Positions 45,601-54,597 of a stretch of DNA of 64,000 nt are shown piece after piece (positions within the stretch are counted from its first letter, which is position 1; the number at the start of each line of letters is the position of its first letter). The notes below the pieces were generated by a model. The model made no database searches. It was not told the DNA's origin and saw only the letters and a program-made list of their open reading frames with translations. The DNA lies in NCBI RefSeq assembly GCF_028690125.1, contig NZ_JAQVBV010000009.1:1-64000 (forward strand), read 5' to 3'. Made by a program: the position numbers and the translations under genes. This stretch comes from Bacteroides sp. Its GTDB lineage: Bacteria > Bacteroidota > Bacteroidia > Bacteroidales > Bacteroidaceae.

Positions 45601-45907
45601 TAAGTCGTTGAGCAGTCCCTCCATTGGCAGACATTATAAAAAGGTCAAAATTACCATTCCTATCACTAGCAAACACAATCTTTTTCCCATCGGGGGACCA
45701 TATCGGGTTGGCTTCGTAGGACGATTGTGTTGTTAGTTGAACAGCCGTACCTCCCTTCGTAGCAACTTTATAAATATCTCCTTTATAACAGAATACAATT
45801 ACTGCTCCATCCGGTGAAATACGTGCATCACGCATCCACAAGGGAGTATCAGCATAACCCGACAATGCTGTCAGTGCAAATGATAAACATGCTATCAGTT
45901 TCTTCAT
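42644..45907 (-). CDS. Tricorn-type protease, S41 family, secreted
   Basis: A 1087-residue exported protease. A signal peptide (residues 1-19) is followed by two beta-propellers built from WD40/TolB-like repeats: DARISPDGAVIVF, NPIWSPDGKKIVFASDRNG and others, to about residue 690. A helical bundle, a PDZ domain (about 770-860) and a C-terminal S41 domain follow. The likely catalytic His is in ELNVSHTGGRYY and the Ser in GTMTSVSWET, matching tricorn. A charged linker rich in Lys, Asp and Glu interrupts the second propeller (about residues 550-605). It degrades peptides of medium length. A separate gene with its own start; 9 bases separate it from the MBL gene upstream. Confidence 0.93.
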   Translation of the reverse strand: MKKLIACLSFALTALSGYADTPLWMRDARISPDGAVIVFCYKGDIYKVATKGGTAVQLTTQSSYEANPIWSPDGKKIVFASDRNGNFDLFIMSANGGTAQRLTSHSASEIPSAFTSDGKFVLFSASIQDPASSALFPSGAMTELYKVSAQGGQTEQVLATPAERVCFDKTGNSFLYQDQKGFENEWRKHHTSSITRDLWLYDVRTGKHTNLTNREGEDRDPAFAPDGNSVYFLSERDGGSFNVYSFSLSDYQKVKAITDFRTHPVRFLSVSDKGTLCYTYDGELYTQEANARPNKVMVELVRDDEPQLASLRFSQGATSVSVSADGKQVAFIVRGDVFVTSTEYGTTKQITNTPVSESAVSFAPDNRTLVYASERDGNWQLFTAKIARKEEVNFPNATLIEEEVLLPSKTVERTFPQYSPDGKELAFIEDRIRLMVLNLETKKVRQVTDGSTWFNTGGGFDYEWSPDGKWFTLEFIGNRHDPYSDIGIVSAQGGDITNLTNSGYISGSPRWVLDGNAILFQTERYGMRAHASWGSQQDVMLVFLNQDAYDRYRLNKEDFELLKDFEKEQKKAKEKDKEGDKKKDEDKEKDKTEERKDDKKDIVVELNGIEDRIVRLTPNSSNLGSAILSKDGENLYYFSAFEEGYDLWKMNLREKDTKRLHKLNSGWTSLMLDKDGNIFLLGSRNMQKMDAKSDALKSISYQAEMRMDLAAEREAMFDHVYKQQQKRFYNINMHGVEWDKMTATYRKFLPHIDNNYDFAELLSEWLGELNVSHTGGRYYPKGNGDVTSNLGLLFDWNYQGKGIQIAEIIEKGPFDHSRTKVKAGCIIEKINGDEITSDNNITNLLNNQARKKTLVSIYNPQSKERWDEVVMPITSGQLNGLLYDRWVKQRAADVEKWSNGRLGYVHIESMGDDSFRTVYSDILGKYNNCEGIVIDTRFNGGGRLHEDIEILFSGQKYFTQVVRGREACDMPSRRWNKPSIMLQCEANYSNAHGTPWVYNYRNIGKLVGMPVPGTMTSVSWETLQDPSLVFGIPIIGYRLPDASYLENSQLEPDIKVANNPEKVVKGEDTQLRAAVDELLKEVDGLKK

Positions 45908-45916
45908 GTGAATAGA

Positions 45917-46744
45917 TTATATATTATTATTTAAGTCAGTCTGAATAATTTTTCCCGTATAATTATAAAACACTCTGTCATTAAAATCTTTACAAAAGAA
46001 AGCGAATTTATCTACTCCTGTACAGTGACAAATCCCTATTCGGTGAGGTAAATAATTCCGTAAGTAATCCGCAATCACCCGATATTTCTGTTCTTCCGCA
46101 TTGTGTATATGAAAACCACCTAGAAGCAGATTACATGGCAGTTCGGGAAATACAGCTCGTATAGTCCTCAATAGATGGGTAATGCCACGGTGGGAACACG
46201 CGCTTATAATGGAAAGCCTATTCGAATCAACCAAAGCCATGGCCAATTCATCCTGAAAGGTATCCGGTATTTTACGACCATCTTCCTGCTGCACCCAAAA
46301 ATGCTCAAAATGAGTATCCTCCTGATCTATAATTTCAATAGTTGGAAATAGAAAAACTCCCGGAACAAGTTCTGTCTGCTCATCAATGAAACGAAAGCGG
46401 TTGATATCAAATCTATGTACATATTTAATTCCATTTTCACGCTCATCTTTAAACTTCGGAGAGAAAATATTTTGTTTGCAAATAACCGTCGCCCGACTAT
46501 TCAACTTTAAAAAAGAATGTAATCCTCCCGTATGGTCACTATGCCCATGAGAGAGAATTAAATAATCCACTGTTTGCAGATCAATATGTAACAAACGGGC
46601 GTTGCGTATGAATAAATCCGATGCACCTGTATCAAAAAGCAAGCGGTAACCGGATATCTCGATATAAAGAGAAAGGCCATGTTCAGCTTGCAATTTATGT
46701 CCATATACACAATTTTCTACAAGGGTGGTTATTCTATAGCCCAT
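45917..46744 (-). CDS. MBL-fold metallo-hydrolase, methanopterin-synthase-like
   Basis: A 275-residue metallo-beta-lactamase-fold protein of the group labelled 7,8-dihydropterin-6-methyl-4-(beta-D-ribofuranosyl)aminobenzene 5'-phosphate synthase-like (COG1237). The metal motif is LSHGHSDHTGG (about residues 61-71), with later ligands in ACSHRGI and GGFHIHN. Bacteroides does not make methanopterin, so the true substrate is unknown. It lies nine bases upstream of the tricorn gene, so the two are one operon, and divergent from the Crp/Fnr gene. Confidence 0.85.
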   Translation of the reverse strand: MGYRITTLVENCVYGHKLQAEHGLSLYIEISGYRLLFDTGASDLFIRNARLLHIDLQTVDYLILSHGHSDHTGGLHSFLKLNSRATVICKQNIFSPKFKDERENGIKYVHRFDINRFRFIDEQTELVPGVFLFPTIEIIDQEDTHFEHFWVQQEDGRKIPDTFQDELAMALVDSNRLSIISACSHRGITHLLRTIRAVFPELPCNLLLGGFHIHNAEEQKYRVIADYLRNYLPHRIGICHCTGVDKFAFFCKDFNDRVFYNYTGKIIQTDLNNNI

Positions 46745-46920
46745 AATTTTGCTGTTTGAATAATATAAAATAAAGAGTTCTGCTACAAAATTATGATAAT
46801 TCTATGGTAGAACAAACAACTAATAAGTAATTACTTCAAAATAAATGAAGTTTCCCCTTTGGCCATTTAAATCTTTCATTTTTAAAAAAGGAATTTTTTT
46901 TTCTACCCGCATATAATTTA

Positions 46921-46928
46921 TATATTTG
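46921..46928 (+). promoter_or_regulatory. -7 box of the Crp/Fnr gene
   Basis: TATATTTG at 46921-46928, matching TAnnTTTG, 24 bases before the ATG at 46953. The -33 region has TTTT. On the opposite side I see no clear box for the MBL gene. Confidence 0.55.
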
Positions 46929-46952
46929 CAATGATACGAACATCACAAAAGA

Positions 46953-47642
46953 ATGAAAAAAATCTCATTGACCGATTGTCATAAAGAAAAGCTATTTCAG
47001 ATTCCTCTTTTCCAGGAGTTACCTCTAAATATTAAGCACTCATTGCTTGATAAACTAGATTTTGTGGTATATAAAGCAGACAAAAAGGAAATCGTGGTCA
47101 TGCAAGGTACACCTTGCAACAAACTTTATGTTTTATTAGAAGGGAAATTGCGTGCTGATATCATCGACGGATTAGGAAATGAAGTGATGATTGAATACAT
47201 TATAGCTCCACGTACTTTTGCCACTCCTCACCTCTTTAATCCAAACAATATGCTCCCTGCTACTTTTACAGCTATTGAAGATAGCATCGTACTGATGGCT
47301 ACTAAAGAATCCACTTTTAAAGTTATAAGCGAAGACCCTCAAGTGCTACATAATTTTCTCTGTATCGCAGGAAATTGCAATATTTGTACGGTGTCCCGCT
47401 TAAAACCTCTTTCACGGAAGACCGTTCGGGAAAGATTCATCGTTTACCTATTTGAACATAAGAAAAAAGACTCTTTGGTCGTAAATATTATGCATACGCA
47501 GTCTCAACTTGCCGAATACTTGAACGTAACACGTCCTGCTTTATCTAAAGAAATTAATAAAATGATTAGAGAAGGGCTAATTATAATGGAAGGAAAACGA
47601 ATAGAAATTCTGGAAAAAGCAACTTTGGAAAAATATATTTAG
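46953..47642 (+). CDS. Crp/Fnr-family transcriptional regulator
   Basis: A 229-residue regulator: a cyclic-nucleotide-binding-like beta-barrel (about 15-140) with VVMQGTPCNKLYVLLEGKL, a dimer helix, and a winged helix-turn-helix (about 170-215) with THTQSQLAEYLNVTRPALSKEI. No N-terminal Cys cluster of the Fnr type, so it does not carry a 4Fe-4S sensor of the E. coli kind; two cysteines (GNCNICT) lie near the dimer helix. The nrf genes follow on the opposite strand, and a 14-base dyad stands before nrfH, so it is the obvious candidate regulator of that module. Confidence 0.9.
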   Translation: MKKISLTDCHKEKLFQIPLFQELPLNIKHSLLDKLDFVVYKADKKEIVVMQGTPCNKLYVLLEGKLRADIIDGLGNEVMIEYIIAPRTFATPHLFNPNNMLPATFTAIEDSIVLMATKESTFKVISEDPQVLHNFLCIAGNCNICTVSRLKPLSRKTVRERFIVYLFEHKKKDSLVVNIMHTQSQLAEYLNVTRPALSKEINKMIREGLIIMEGKRIEILEKATLEKYI

Positions 47643-47758
47643 TTTCACTACTATTTATATTTACAGATAGCTCACTTTAAATAAACACATTCACTTTTTA
47701 ATCATAAGTACTATATAGGATAAGAATAGTACGAACTTATTTTATATATATATAAGTT

Positions 47759-47842
47759 GTGCCACCTAATTGGCACAACTATGTCACCTGATTGGCACGC
47801 TTGTACCAATCAGGTGGCACAAGCGTGTCAATTAGGTGGCAC
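47759..47842. repeat. Array of four palindromes phased at 22 bp
   Basis: Copies at 47759, 47781, 47803 and 47825, exactly 22 bases apart, each 18 bases long. Copy 1 is GTGCCACCTAATTGGCAC, copy 2 ATGTCACCTGATTGGCAC; copies 3 and 4 are inverted versions of 2 and 1. The array is thus a dyad centred at about 47800, and each copy is also an imperfect palindrome. Copies 1 and 4 share TAATT, copies 2 and 3 share TGATT, so partners match. It lies in the gene-free span 47643-48026 between convergent genes; upstream is an AT palindrome AACTTATTTTATATATATATAAGTT-like stretch near 47734-47758. A double-hairpin terminator function is possible but no T run follows. Confidence 0.85.
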
Positions 47843-48026
47843 AAGCCGAAACAATATATAGTTTCACATTCTTCATAATTGACCAGTTAATCAGATAATT
47901 GACTTCCTAACCTAATGATCTGTTCAAATCCGACAATTCAACAGCAATAATAAATTACCCCAGACATATATCTGTGAACAAAAAAGCATAAAAGAAATGA
48001 TCAACCAAATACTTTCATCCATTATT

Positions 48027-48818
48027 TCAATTTAAGTTATAAGTATGTACACTGACTCCCAGTGCAGATGGAAGATAGTTAATTCCATACCAGCACATTT
48101 GCAATAGTACGAATGAGACTAATAGAATAATTAATGCCGGGCGAACCTGCAACGGTTTCCCCAACCGGAAATGAATATATATCAAATAAGCAAACCAAGT
48201 AGCTGCCGCCCACGTTTCCTTCGGGTCCCACGCCCAATAATGTCCCCAGGCTTCTTTTGCCCAGATTGCTCCTGTAAGCATACCCAATGTCATAAAGGCC
48301 AGACCGACATAAGTGAGATTATCACACAAATCCATTTCCTTCCGTTCGATGGTTTTCTTTTTGAACCAAAGTAAATAGGCTGCCATCACCGTTGCCGCCC
48401 CTAACATGGCATAAGCAAACATATACACAATCACATGAGGAGGAAACCACGGACTTTGAAGAGCGGGCATCAAGGTTTTATTATGAATCTCCGGCTTGAA
48501 GATATTAATACAGATAAATACCAGTGAAAGGATAAAACTGAAACTGAGAATCCATTTATACTTCCAACGGCTGTAGGTTATCAATCCGGCAAGTGGCAGG
48601 AAAAAAGAGTACCACAGACGAGTCTCCCCCATGGTACGCATCGGAGGACGTTCCAGAGACAACCAGAAACCAACGATAAAACTGAAAAAGATGGCCAATC
48701 CAAGCATAGTAAATCCATACGCCCATCCCGTTTTCTTTCCACGCCAGGCAATAAATGCTCCCAGTCCCCAGCAGATAAGTGCTGCTATTGCAAATAAGAT
48801 GAAATGTTCCCAACTCAT
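48027..48818 (-). CDS. ccsA: Cytochrome c biogenesis protein CcsA
   Basis: Heme-handling membrane protein, about 263 residues from the ATG at 48818; upstream in-frame residues lie inside the resB coding region and are not conserved. It has about eight transmembrane segments and the WGHYWAWDPKETWA motif (tryptophan-rich heme-binding WWD loop). With ResB it forms the system II heme-attachment machine that loads c-type cytochromes such as NrfA and NrfH. Its start overlaps the end of resB by four bases. Confidence 0.9.
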   Translation of the reverse strand: MSWEHFILFAIAALICWGLGAFIAWRGKKTGWAYGFTMLGLAIFFSFIVGFWLSLERPPMRTMGETRLWYSFFLPLAGLITYSRWKYKWILSFSFILSLVFICINIFKPEIHNKTLMPALQSPWFPPHVIVYMFAYAMLGAATVMAAYLLWFKKKTIERKEMDLCDNLTYVGLAFMTLGMLTGAIWAKEAWGHYWAWDPKETWAAATWFAYLIYIHFRLGKPLQVRPALIILLVSFVLLQMCWYGINYLPSALGVSVHTYNLN

Positions 48819-50050
48819 ACTGTTTCCTCCTCTTTCTTCTTCTGAGCATTCACAAACAAACAGATAGCTCCAACCATCATCATTACAATTCCTGTATAAA
48901 CTACAGGCAACCAAGGATCTCGGACTAGCTCAAAGACGCTGATATCACTCCACCGCCCTTTCGATTCATCGTAACTTAATTGATAAATTTTCCATCCTTC
49001 CAACTCTAGCGGATGGTTTACTTCTATAGTCGCTTCCGTAATCGTTCCTGTCTGGGTATAGACTTTTACATCCGATGCAAAACGCTGAGGTTCACGTTCC
49101 GGCATTACAAGACTGGTCAATGAATCAAGACGTAACGCCTTATATGGAAAAAGGAAACTGCCACAACTAACCCAGCCTTCTCTAGTTAGCTGTTTCTTCT
49201 GATTCACAGCTTTCAAATAAACAGCATAAGTTGCTCCCATAGAGTGAAAATCCGTAAATTTCAATGTATCCTCAGTAGTTACGGAGGCAGCCATCGGAAT
49301 AGATTGTAAGATAGTTAGTTGCCAATCTTGCAATGCTCCAGCAGTCACATTTTCTTCAAGCAAGAGATGAACAGGAGATTCTTCAGGAAGCGCACTTCCC
49401 GTTTCATTGTCAATCAGCATCAGTTTGGGAGGATACTCATCAATCGTAAAATCCTTCAATTCGATAGCTAAGGGCAGTTCAATCAGTTGTCCCTGTTCGT
49501 CAGAAGCCCGCCATTCCGTATTTCCCATCTGTGTCGTCATCTTCAGTCGTTGCAGATCGGCATTTCCCAAAGTAGCAGTGATCAAAGCTATGAATAATCC
49601 TATATGATTAAGTAAGAAAGATAATTTGCTTCCTTTCAAAGGAAAGCCGGCACGAAGGATGGTTAATCCCAATACTGTGACCATCCAGAAATAGAGCAAT
49701 ACAAAAGGCCAAGACGAAATCATTCGGGAAAAGCCCAAGATATCGCTAGGAGAATTACCGGAAGAAACTTGTCGGATAAGTCCCATCACTACCGTCAGCA
49801 ACGTCACCCATGCTAAGGACGAAACCGCTGCGGAATAATGACTCAGCCACCCAAATAAATAAACGCGTTTACGAAGAAGGTGCATACTGACTAGTCCAAT
49901 GATATAAACGATCAATACAATCACATTGACCGGATAGGCGAATAAGCTCCAGTTGATCGCTCCTACAGTTACTTGCAACAGAAAGCCTGTCACCAGCAAT
50001 CCCGCACCAATCAACAGACCTTCTTTATAACTCCACGGTTTACTCCACAT
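48815..50050 (-). CDS. resB: Cytochrome c biogenesis protein ResB/CcsB-like
   Basis: A 411-residue membrane protein with three to four N-terminal transmembrane segments, a large periplasmic domain (about residues 160-370) and a C-terminal transmembrane segment. It is the ResB (Ccs1) partner of CcsA in system II cytochrome c maturation. The LEGWKIYQLSYDESKG segment in the periplasmic domain is typical. It lies 10 bases after nrfA and overlaps ccsA by four bases, so heme attachment genes are on the nrf transcript. Confidence 0.87.
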   Translation of the reverse strand: MWSKPWSYKEGLLIGAGLLVTGFLLQVTVGAINWSLFAYPVNVIVLIVYIIGLVSMHLLRKRVYLFGWLSHYSAAVSSLAWVTLLTVVMGLIRQVSSGNSPSDILGFSRMISSWPFVLLYFWMVTVLGLTILRAGFPLKGSKLSFLLNHIGLFIALITATLGNADLQRLKMTTQMGNTEWRASDEQGQLIELPLAIELKDFTIDEYPPKLMLIDNETGSALPEESPVHLLLEENVTAGALQDWQLTILQSIPMAASVTTEDTLKFTDFHSMGATYAVYLKAVNQKKQLTREGWVSCGSFLFPYKALRLDSLTSLVMPEREPQRFASDVKVYTQTGTITEATIEVNHPLELEGWKIYQLSYDESKGRWSDISVFELVRDPWLPVVYTGIVMMMVGAICLFVNAQKKKEEETV

Positions 50051-50060
50051 ATATCTGTTC

Positions 50061-51545
50061 TTATTTCTGTGACAGACGACCTGCTGCCTTTGCTTTCTGC
50101 AACCAGGCAGGAACTGTTGTATTCAGGAATTTCTCTTTAGCTGCTTTTTCCGCATCCATATCCAGACCGATATATTGCTGTGCTTTAACCTTAGTAGAAA
50201 TATCAGGCATCGGAACTTCTCCTGTAAATCCATTCTTGACTAATACTTTGGATACTGCCAAACGAGCTTGCATAGCACGGTCGAGTCCGTGAGAAAGTAT
50301 TCTTTGAATTTCTTGGGGAGCATGGAACGAACCACCGTGTGAAGCAACTCCAAAATCCCAACGCCATTGTGCTTGACGAATCAGGGCAAGTACGTCTTTC
50401 ATCTGGTCTTCTGTTGCTCCGGCATCCCAAGCATATTTTGCTTCGATATGCGCTTTTACTAGCTCCTGTTCCAAACGGTTACGAATTTCATTCGCTTTGC
50501 GTTGGCGTTCGTAAACGTTGTTTCGCAATGTTTCTTCACTCTCGCGATGACAAGCCTGACAAGTACGGTCTATCATTGCCAACGGACTTTGTATATGGTG
50601 ATCACTGAATTTCACACCACCTTCACTCTTATACGGCATATGACAATCGGAACAAGAGACACCTCTCTGTCCGTGAATCCCCATCTGTGCTATTTCATAA
50701 TCGGGATGTTGAGCTTTCAAAATCGGAGTACGACTCAACTTGTGGATATAATCATAGAAACCTGCCTCATCATAGTATGCTTCCATATCTTCTACTGTGA
50801 AACCTTTATCCCAAGGAAATGTCAGATATTTGCCGTCACCTTTGAAATAATATTCTACGTGACACTGTGCACATACCAGTGAACGCATCTCTTGGGGAGT
50901 AGCTTTTGTGATATCCTTACCTTGACGTTGGAAAGCCTCAATCAAAGCCGGACGACTGATATGAAGATTCATTGTTTCCGAATCGTGACAATCGGAACAC
51001 CCGATCGGATTCACGATTTCAGCCCCAAATGCAGCCCATTTATTATGATAAAATGAATCTACGCCAAGCGCTTCCATCATACGAGGAACATCCGGGCTTT
51101 TACATGTCCAGCAAGTAGAAGGTTGAGGACCTTCAGTCGGATTCATAGGTGCTCCGGTACGCAGGGATGCAGTTATATCTTCAATAGCATGCATATGCCC
51201 ACGTGGAGTAGAATAATCTTTAGAGAATGCATATCCGGCCCAGAGAACAACCATCTCAGGACGTTTCTCCAACACATCAACTGCTATATTTCCATTAAAC
51301 TCACTCTCAAAATCAGTCTTGGCTGTTTCTGTCCATGTCTGATATTCACGAGGAAAATCATCGTTATAGCGTTCGTTACGAGCCTCAATCCCTTTGATAA
51401 CGTTTTTACGATTATTGAATATGCTTGCTACTTCTGCTCTCCGTTCCATCAGCGCAGAAACACACAATCCCAAAACAAAAACAATAATCATTGAACCTAC
51501 GAACAATAGCCATCCTTGCCATGATTTTAATTTCTTTTTTATCAT
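50061..51545 (-). CDS. nrfA: Ammonia-forming cytochrome c nitrite reductase
   Basis: Pentaheme nitrite reductase, 494 residues, reducing nitrite to ammonium with six electrons in the periplasm. An N-terminal signal-anchor (about residues 12-32) is present. The active-site heme uses C-W-T-C-K (Lys ligand), and four C-x-x-C-H sites follow (CSDCH, CAQCH, CSDCH, CQACH), as in all NrfA. Catalytic Arg, Tyr and His residues are in the regions around YAGYAFSKD-like VLWAGYAFSKDYSTPRGH and SDHHIQSPL. It receives electrons from NrfH, encoded 34 bases upstream. Confidence 0.97.
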   Translation of the reverse strand: MIKKKLKSWQGWLLFVGSMIIVFVLGLCVSALMERRAEVASIFNNRKNVIKGIEARNERYNDDFPREYQTWTETAKTDFESEFNGNIAVDVLEKRPEMVVLWAGYAFSKDYSTPRGHMHAIEDITASLRTGAPMNPTEGPQPSTCWTCKSPDVPRMMEALGVDSFYHNKWAAFGAEIVNPIGCSDCHDSETMNLHISRPALIEAFQRQGKDITKATPQEMRSLVCAQCHVEYYFKGDGKYLTFPWDKGFTVEDMEAYYDEAGFYDYIHKLSRTPILKAQHPDYEIAQMGIHGQRGVSCSDCHMPYKSEGGVKFSDHHIQSPLAMIDRTCQACHRESEETLRNNVYERQRKANEIRNRLEQELVKAHIEAKYAWDAGATEDQMKDVLALIRQAQWRWDFGVASHGGSFHAPQEIQRILSHGLDRAMQARLAVSKVLVKNGFTGEVPMPDISTKVKAQQYIGLDMDAEKAAKEKFLNTTVPAWLQKAKAAGRLSQK

Positions 51546-51579
51546 TATATATTGGTTTTATTATTTTATTTATGTTGCA

Positions 51580-52173
51580 TTATTGATCATCCATCATTTT
51601 CCGAAGCCACTCCGGTACAGGTGATTTCGGATAAGGTACAATAGCCGCCGGAGTACTGGAAAGGGAGTTCTTTCCACCATGAGGTACATCACGGTGACAA
51701 TCCCAACAGGCTTTTCCTTCTCCAATTTGCGACATCATATAGTCTATCTTTCCTGTCTTCACAATTTCCATATTCAATTGTGTGTGGCAACGAATACAGT
51801 TATTCATAATTACTTGAGAACTGGCTTCATGAGCCTGAATTACTTGTGGTTCACTTTTCGTAAGGAATGCGGCTACATGTTTCATTCCATCCATTCCTTT
51901 GAATACCCATTTCTTCACTTCATTTTCATGAGGAACGTGACAATCATTGCAAGTAGCATTCCGGGCATGGGAACTATGAAACCAGGTTGCGTAATATGGA
52001 GACATAATGTGACAGTTCACACAGGCCGCCGGATCATCACCCAGATAAGTATGTGCCCGAAGCTGATACATGAATAAGCTCCCTACACCTACAATAATAC
52101 CGGTAATAATGACTGCTGTCACTTTCCACCTATACGAAGGGAATATTCGATTTAGAATTGGAAACTTAATCAT
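51580..52173 (-). CDS. nrfH: Cytochrome c nitrite reductase small subunit (quinol dehydrogenase)
   Basis: A tetraheme membrane-anchored cytochrome of the NapC/NirT family, 197 residues, passing electrons from menaquinol to NrfA. One membrane anchor (about residues 16-36), then four heme sites CVNCH, CNDCH, CIRCH and CWDCH. It is the first gene of nrfH-nrfA-resB-ccsA. Its promoter has a -7 box TATCTTTG and a Fnr-like 14-base dyad at about -42. Confidence 0.95.
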   Translation of the reverse strand: MIKFPILNRIFPSYRWKVTAVIITGIIVGVGSLFMYQLRAHTYLGDDPAACVNCHIMSPYYATWFHSSHARNATCNDCHVPHENEVKKWVFKGMDGMKHVAAFLTKSEPQVIQAHEASSQVIMNNCIRCHTQLNMEIVKTGKIDYMMSQIGEGKACWDCHRDVPHGGKNSLSSTPAAIVPYPKSPVPEWLRKMMDDQ

Positions 52174-52191
52174 ATAAAAAAGAATTTTTCA

Positions 52192-52235
52192 CAAAGATAA
52201 AGGATTGGAAATAAATAAAGCGTAATATCTATTAC
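52192..52235 (-). promoter_or_regulatory. nrf promoter with Fnr-like dyad
   Basis: On the minus strand TATCTTTG (complement of 52192-52199) is the -7 box, 19 bases before the nrfH start. Upstream at 52222-52235 is GTAATATCTATTAC, arms GTAATA and TATTAC perfect around two bases. Length and dyad match Crp/Fnr operators. Its centre is about 42-43 bases before the expected start of transcription, the class II activator position. No TTTG at -33. Confidence 0.65.
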
Positions 52236-52333
52236 ACTTTTCTACATTATATAGCCACACGAATAATCATTAGGCAATAAAGATATAAATTAATTATTGT
52301 ATTGCAAAGGTAAGTTATTGGAAAGAAAAAGAA

Positions 52334-52341
52334 TATCTTTG
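52334..52341 (+). promoter_or_regulatory. -7 box of the exonuclease gene
   Basis: TATCTTTG at 52334-52341, matching TAnnTTTG, 32 bases before the ATG at 52373. No clear TTTG at -33. Confidence 0.6.
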
Positions 52342-52372
52342 CGATTTAGTTTTTTAATGCAGCAGGAGATTA

Positions 52373-52900
52373 ATGAGAAACTTTGCAGCCATTGATTTTG
52401 AAACCGCAAATGGGCAACGTACCAGCGTATGTAGTGTCGGAATAGTTATTGTACGAAACGGAAAGATTGTAGACAGAATATATAGTCTCATTCGTCCCCG
52501 TCCCAACTATTATACACAATGGACTACTGCTGTTCACGGTTTGACAGCCATTGATACGGCAGAAGCCAATGACTTTCCTACCGTCTGGTCGGAAATAGCC
52601 TCACGTATCCAAGATCTGCCACTCGTGGCACACAATAGCCCTTTTGACGAAGGATGTTTAAAAGCTGTTTATGAAATCTATAAGATGACTTATCCGGATT
52701 ATAAGTTTTATTGTACTTGCCGGGCTTCCCGGAAAACATTCAAAAAAGAACTTCCCAATCACCAATTACATACAGTTGCAGCAAGATGTGGATATGACTT
52801 GACCAATCATCACCATGCATTGGCAGATGCAGAAGCCTGTGCCCAAATTGCAATGCTGATTATTCCTGAACCTGATTATAATCTGAAACTTCAATGGTAG
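52373..52900 (+). CDS. DEDDh 3'-5' exonuclease, DnaQ-like
   Basis: A 175-residue exonuclease of the DnaQ/epsilon type. Metal ligands Asp and Glu are in AIDFETANGQR (about residues 5-15), the second Asp in HNSPFDEGCL, and the late His-Asp pair in HHALADAEACAQIA. There is no polymerase or BRCT extension. Such small proteins act in DNA or RNA end trimming; the precise role is unknown. Single gene; a hairpin follows between it and the convergent gene. Confidence 0.9.
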   Translation: MRNFAAIDFETANGQRTSVCSVGIVIVRNGKIVDRIYSLIRPRPNYYTQWTTAVHGLTAIDTAEANDFPTVWSEIASRIQDLPLVAHNSPFDEGCLKAVYEIYKMTYPDYKFYCTCRASRKTFKKELPNHQLHTVAARCGYDLTNHHHALADAEACAQIAMLIIPEPDYNLKLQW

Positions 52901-52916
52901 AGAAGAGCAGTGTAAA

Positions 52917-52935
52917 GAGGGTGTCCGACACCCTC
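52917..52935. terminator. Short strong hairpin between convergent genes
   Basis: GAGGGTGTC (52917-52925) and GACACCCTC (52927-52935) form an almost loopless stem 17 bases after the exonuclease stop and 14 bases before the PNPOx stop. No T run on either strand; probably a bidirectional transcription end. Confidence 0.45.
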
Positions 52936-52948
52936 ATAGATAGATAAA

Positions 52949-53362
52949 TTAAAGTTGCCGGTGAATAAATGTTCCATCAATCCAGTAAGTCGCATGATTG
53001 GACTTAAATTTTAGTAACACATAACTTGGATCGGTAGGACCACCGGGAAAATGAGCAATAAACCAGTCTTGCCAAAGTGCTGCTTTCTGTTCCTCATCTG
53101 TCACGACTTCTACTTCTCCCGTTAAAGCTACACTGTCTCCTTTTTCATAAAAGCATAACCCCGCTTTCGGATTAGAAAGAAAATCCTTAGTCTTCAATGA
53201 CTCAGCTCCGGTAGCCATCCATACAACAGAAATACCTTCGGTTGCTATTTTACTAATTGGAACGGGACGTGGATACCCTTCTGTATTGATTGAAGTCAAT
53301 ACGACGACCTCACATTGCTGCAACAACTCTGCTGCTTGTTCTTTTAACGTTTTCGTTGTCAT
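52949..53362 (-). CDS. Pyridoxamine 5'-phosphate oxidase-like flavin-binding protein
   Basis: A 137-residue split-barrel flavin-binding protein, second of two in the window. It has the strands VVLTSINTEGYPRPVPI and VWMATGAESLKTKDFL, then ALTGEVEVVTDEE and the closing HFPGGPTDPSYVLLKF and WIDGTFIHRQL. Family members bind FMN or F420. It resembles the protein at 18385-18804 in style, but the two differ in sequence. It precedes uxuA by 32 bases on the same strand, so readthrough is possible. Confidence 0.8.
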   Translation of the reverse strand: MTTKTLKEQAAELLQQCEVVVLTSINTEGYPRPVPISKIATEGISVVWMATGAESLKTKDFLSNPKAGLCFYEKGDSVALTGEVEVVTDEEQKAALWQDWFIAHFPGGPTDPSYVLLKFKSNHATYWIDGTFIHRQL

Positions 53363-53394
53363 AAATCAATAGAACAACTAACTATAAAATTCGT

Positions 53395-54573
<1,179 letters not shown>

Positions 54574-54597
54574 TTATTAAATATATAGTATTATTTT

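Noticed and set aside
14575-47842. The phased palindrome arrays as CRISPR
   Set aside because: Units are palindromic throughout, the 4-9 base gaps are far too short for spacers, and no cas genes are present.
48819-48914. A longer CcsA with 32 extra N-terminal residues
   Set aside because: The extension lies inside the resB coding region, is rich in Cys and unlike any CcsA. The ATG at 48818 with the four-base overlap is the sensible start.
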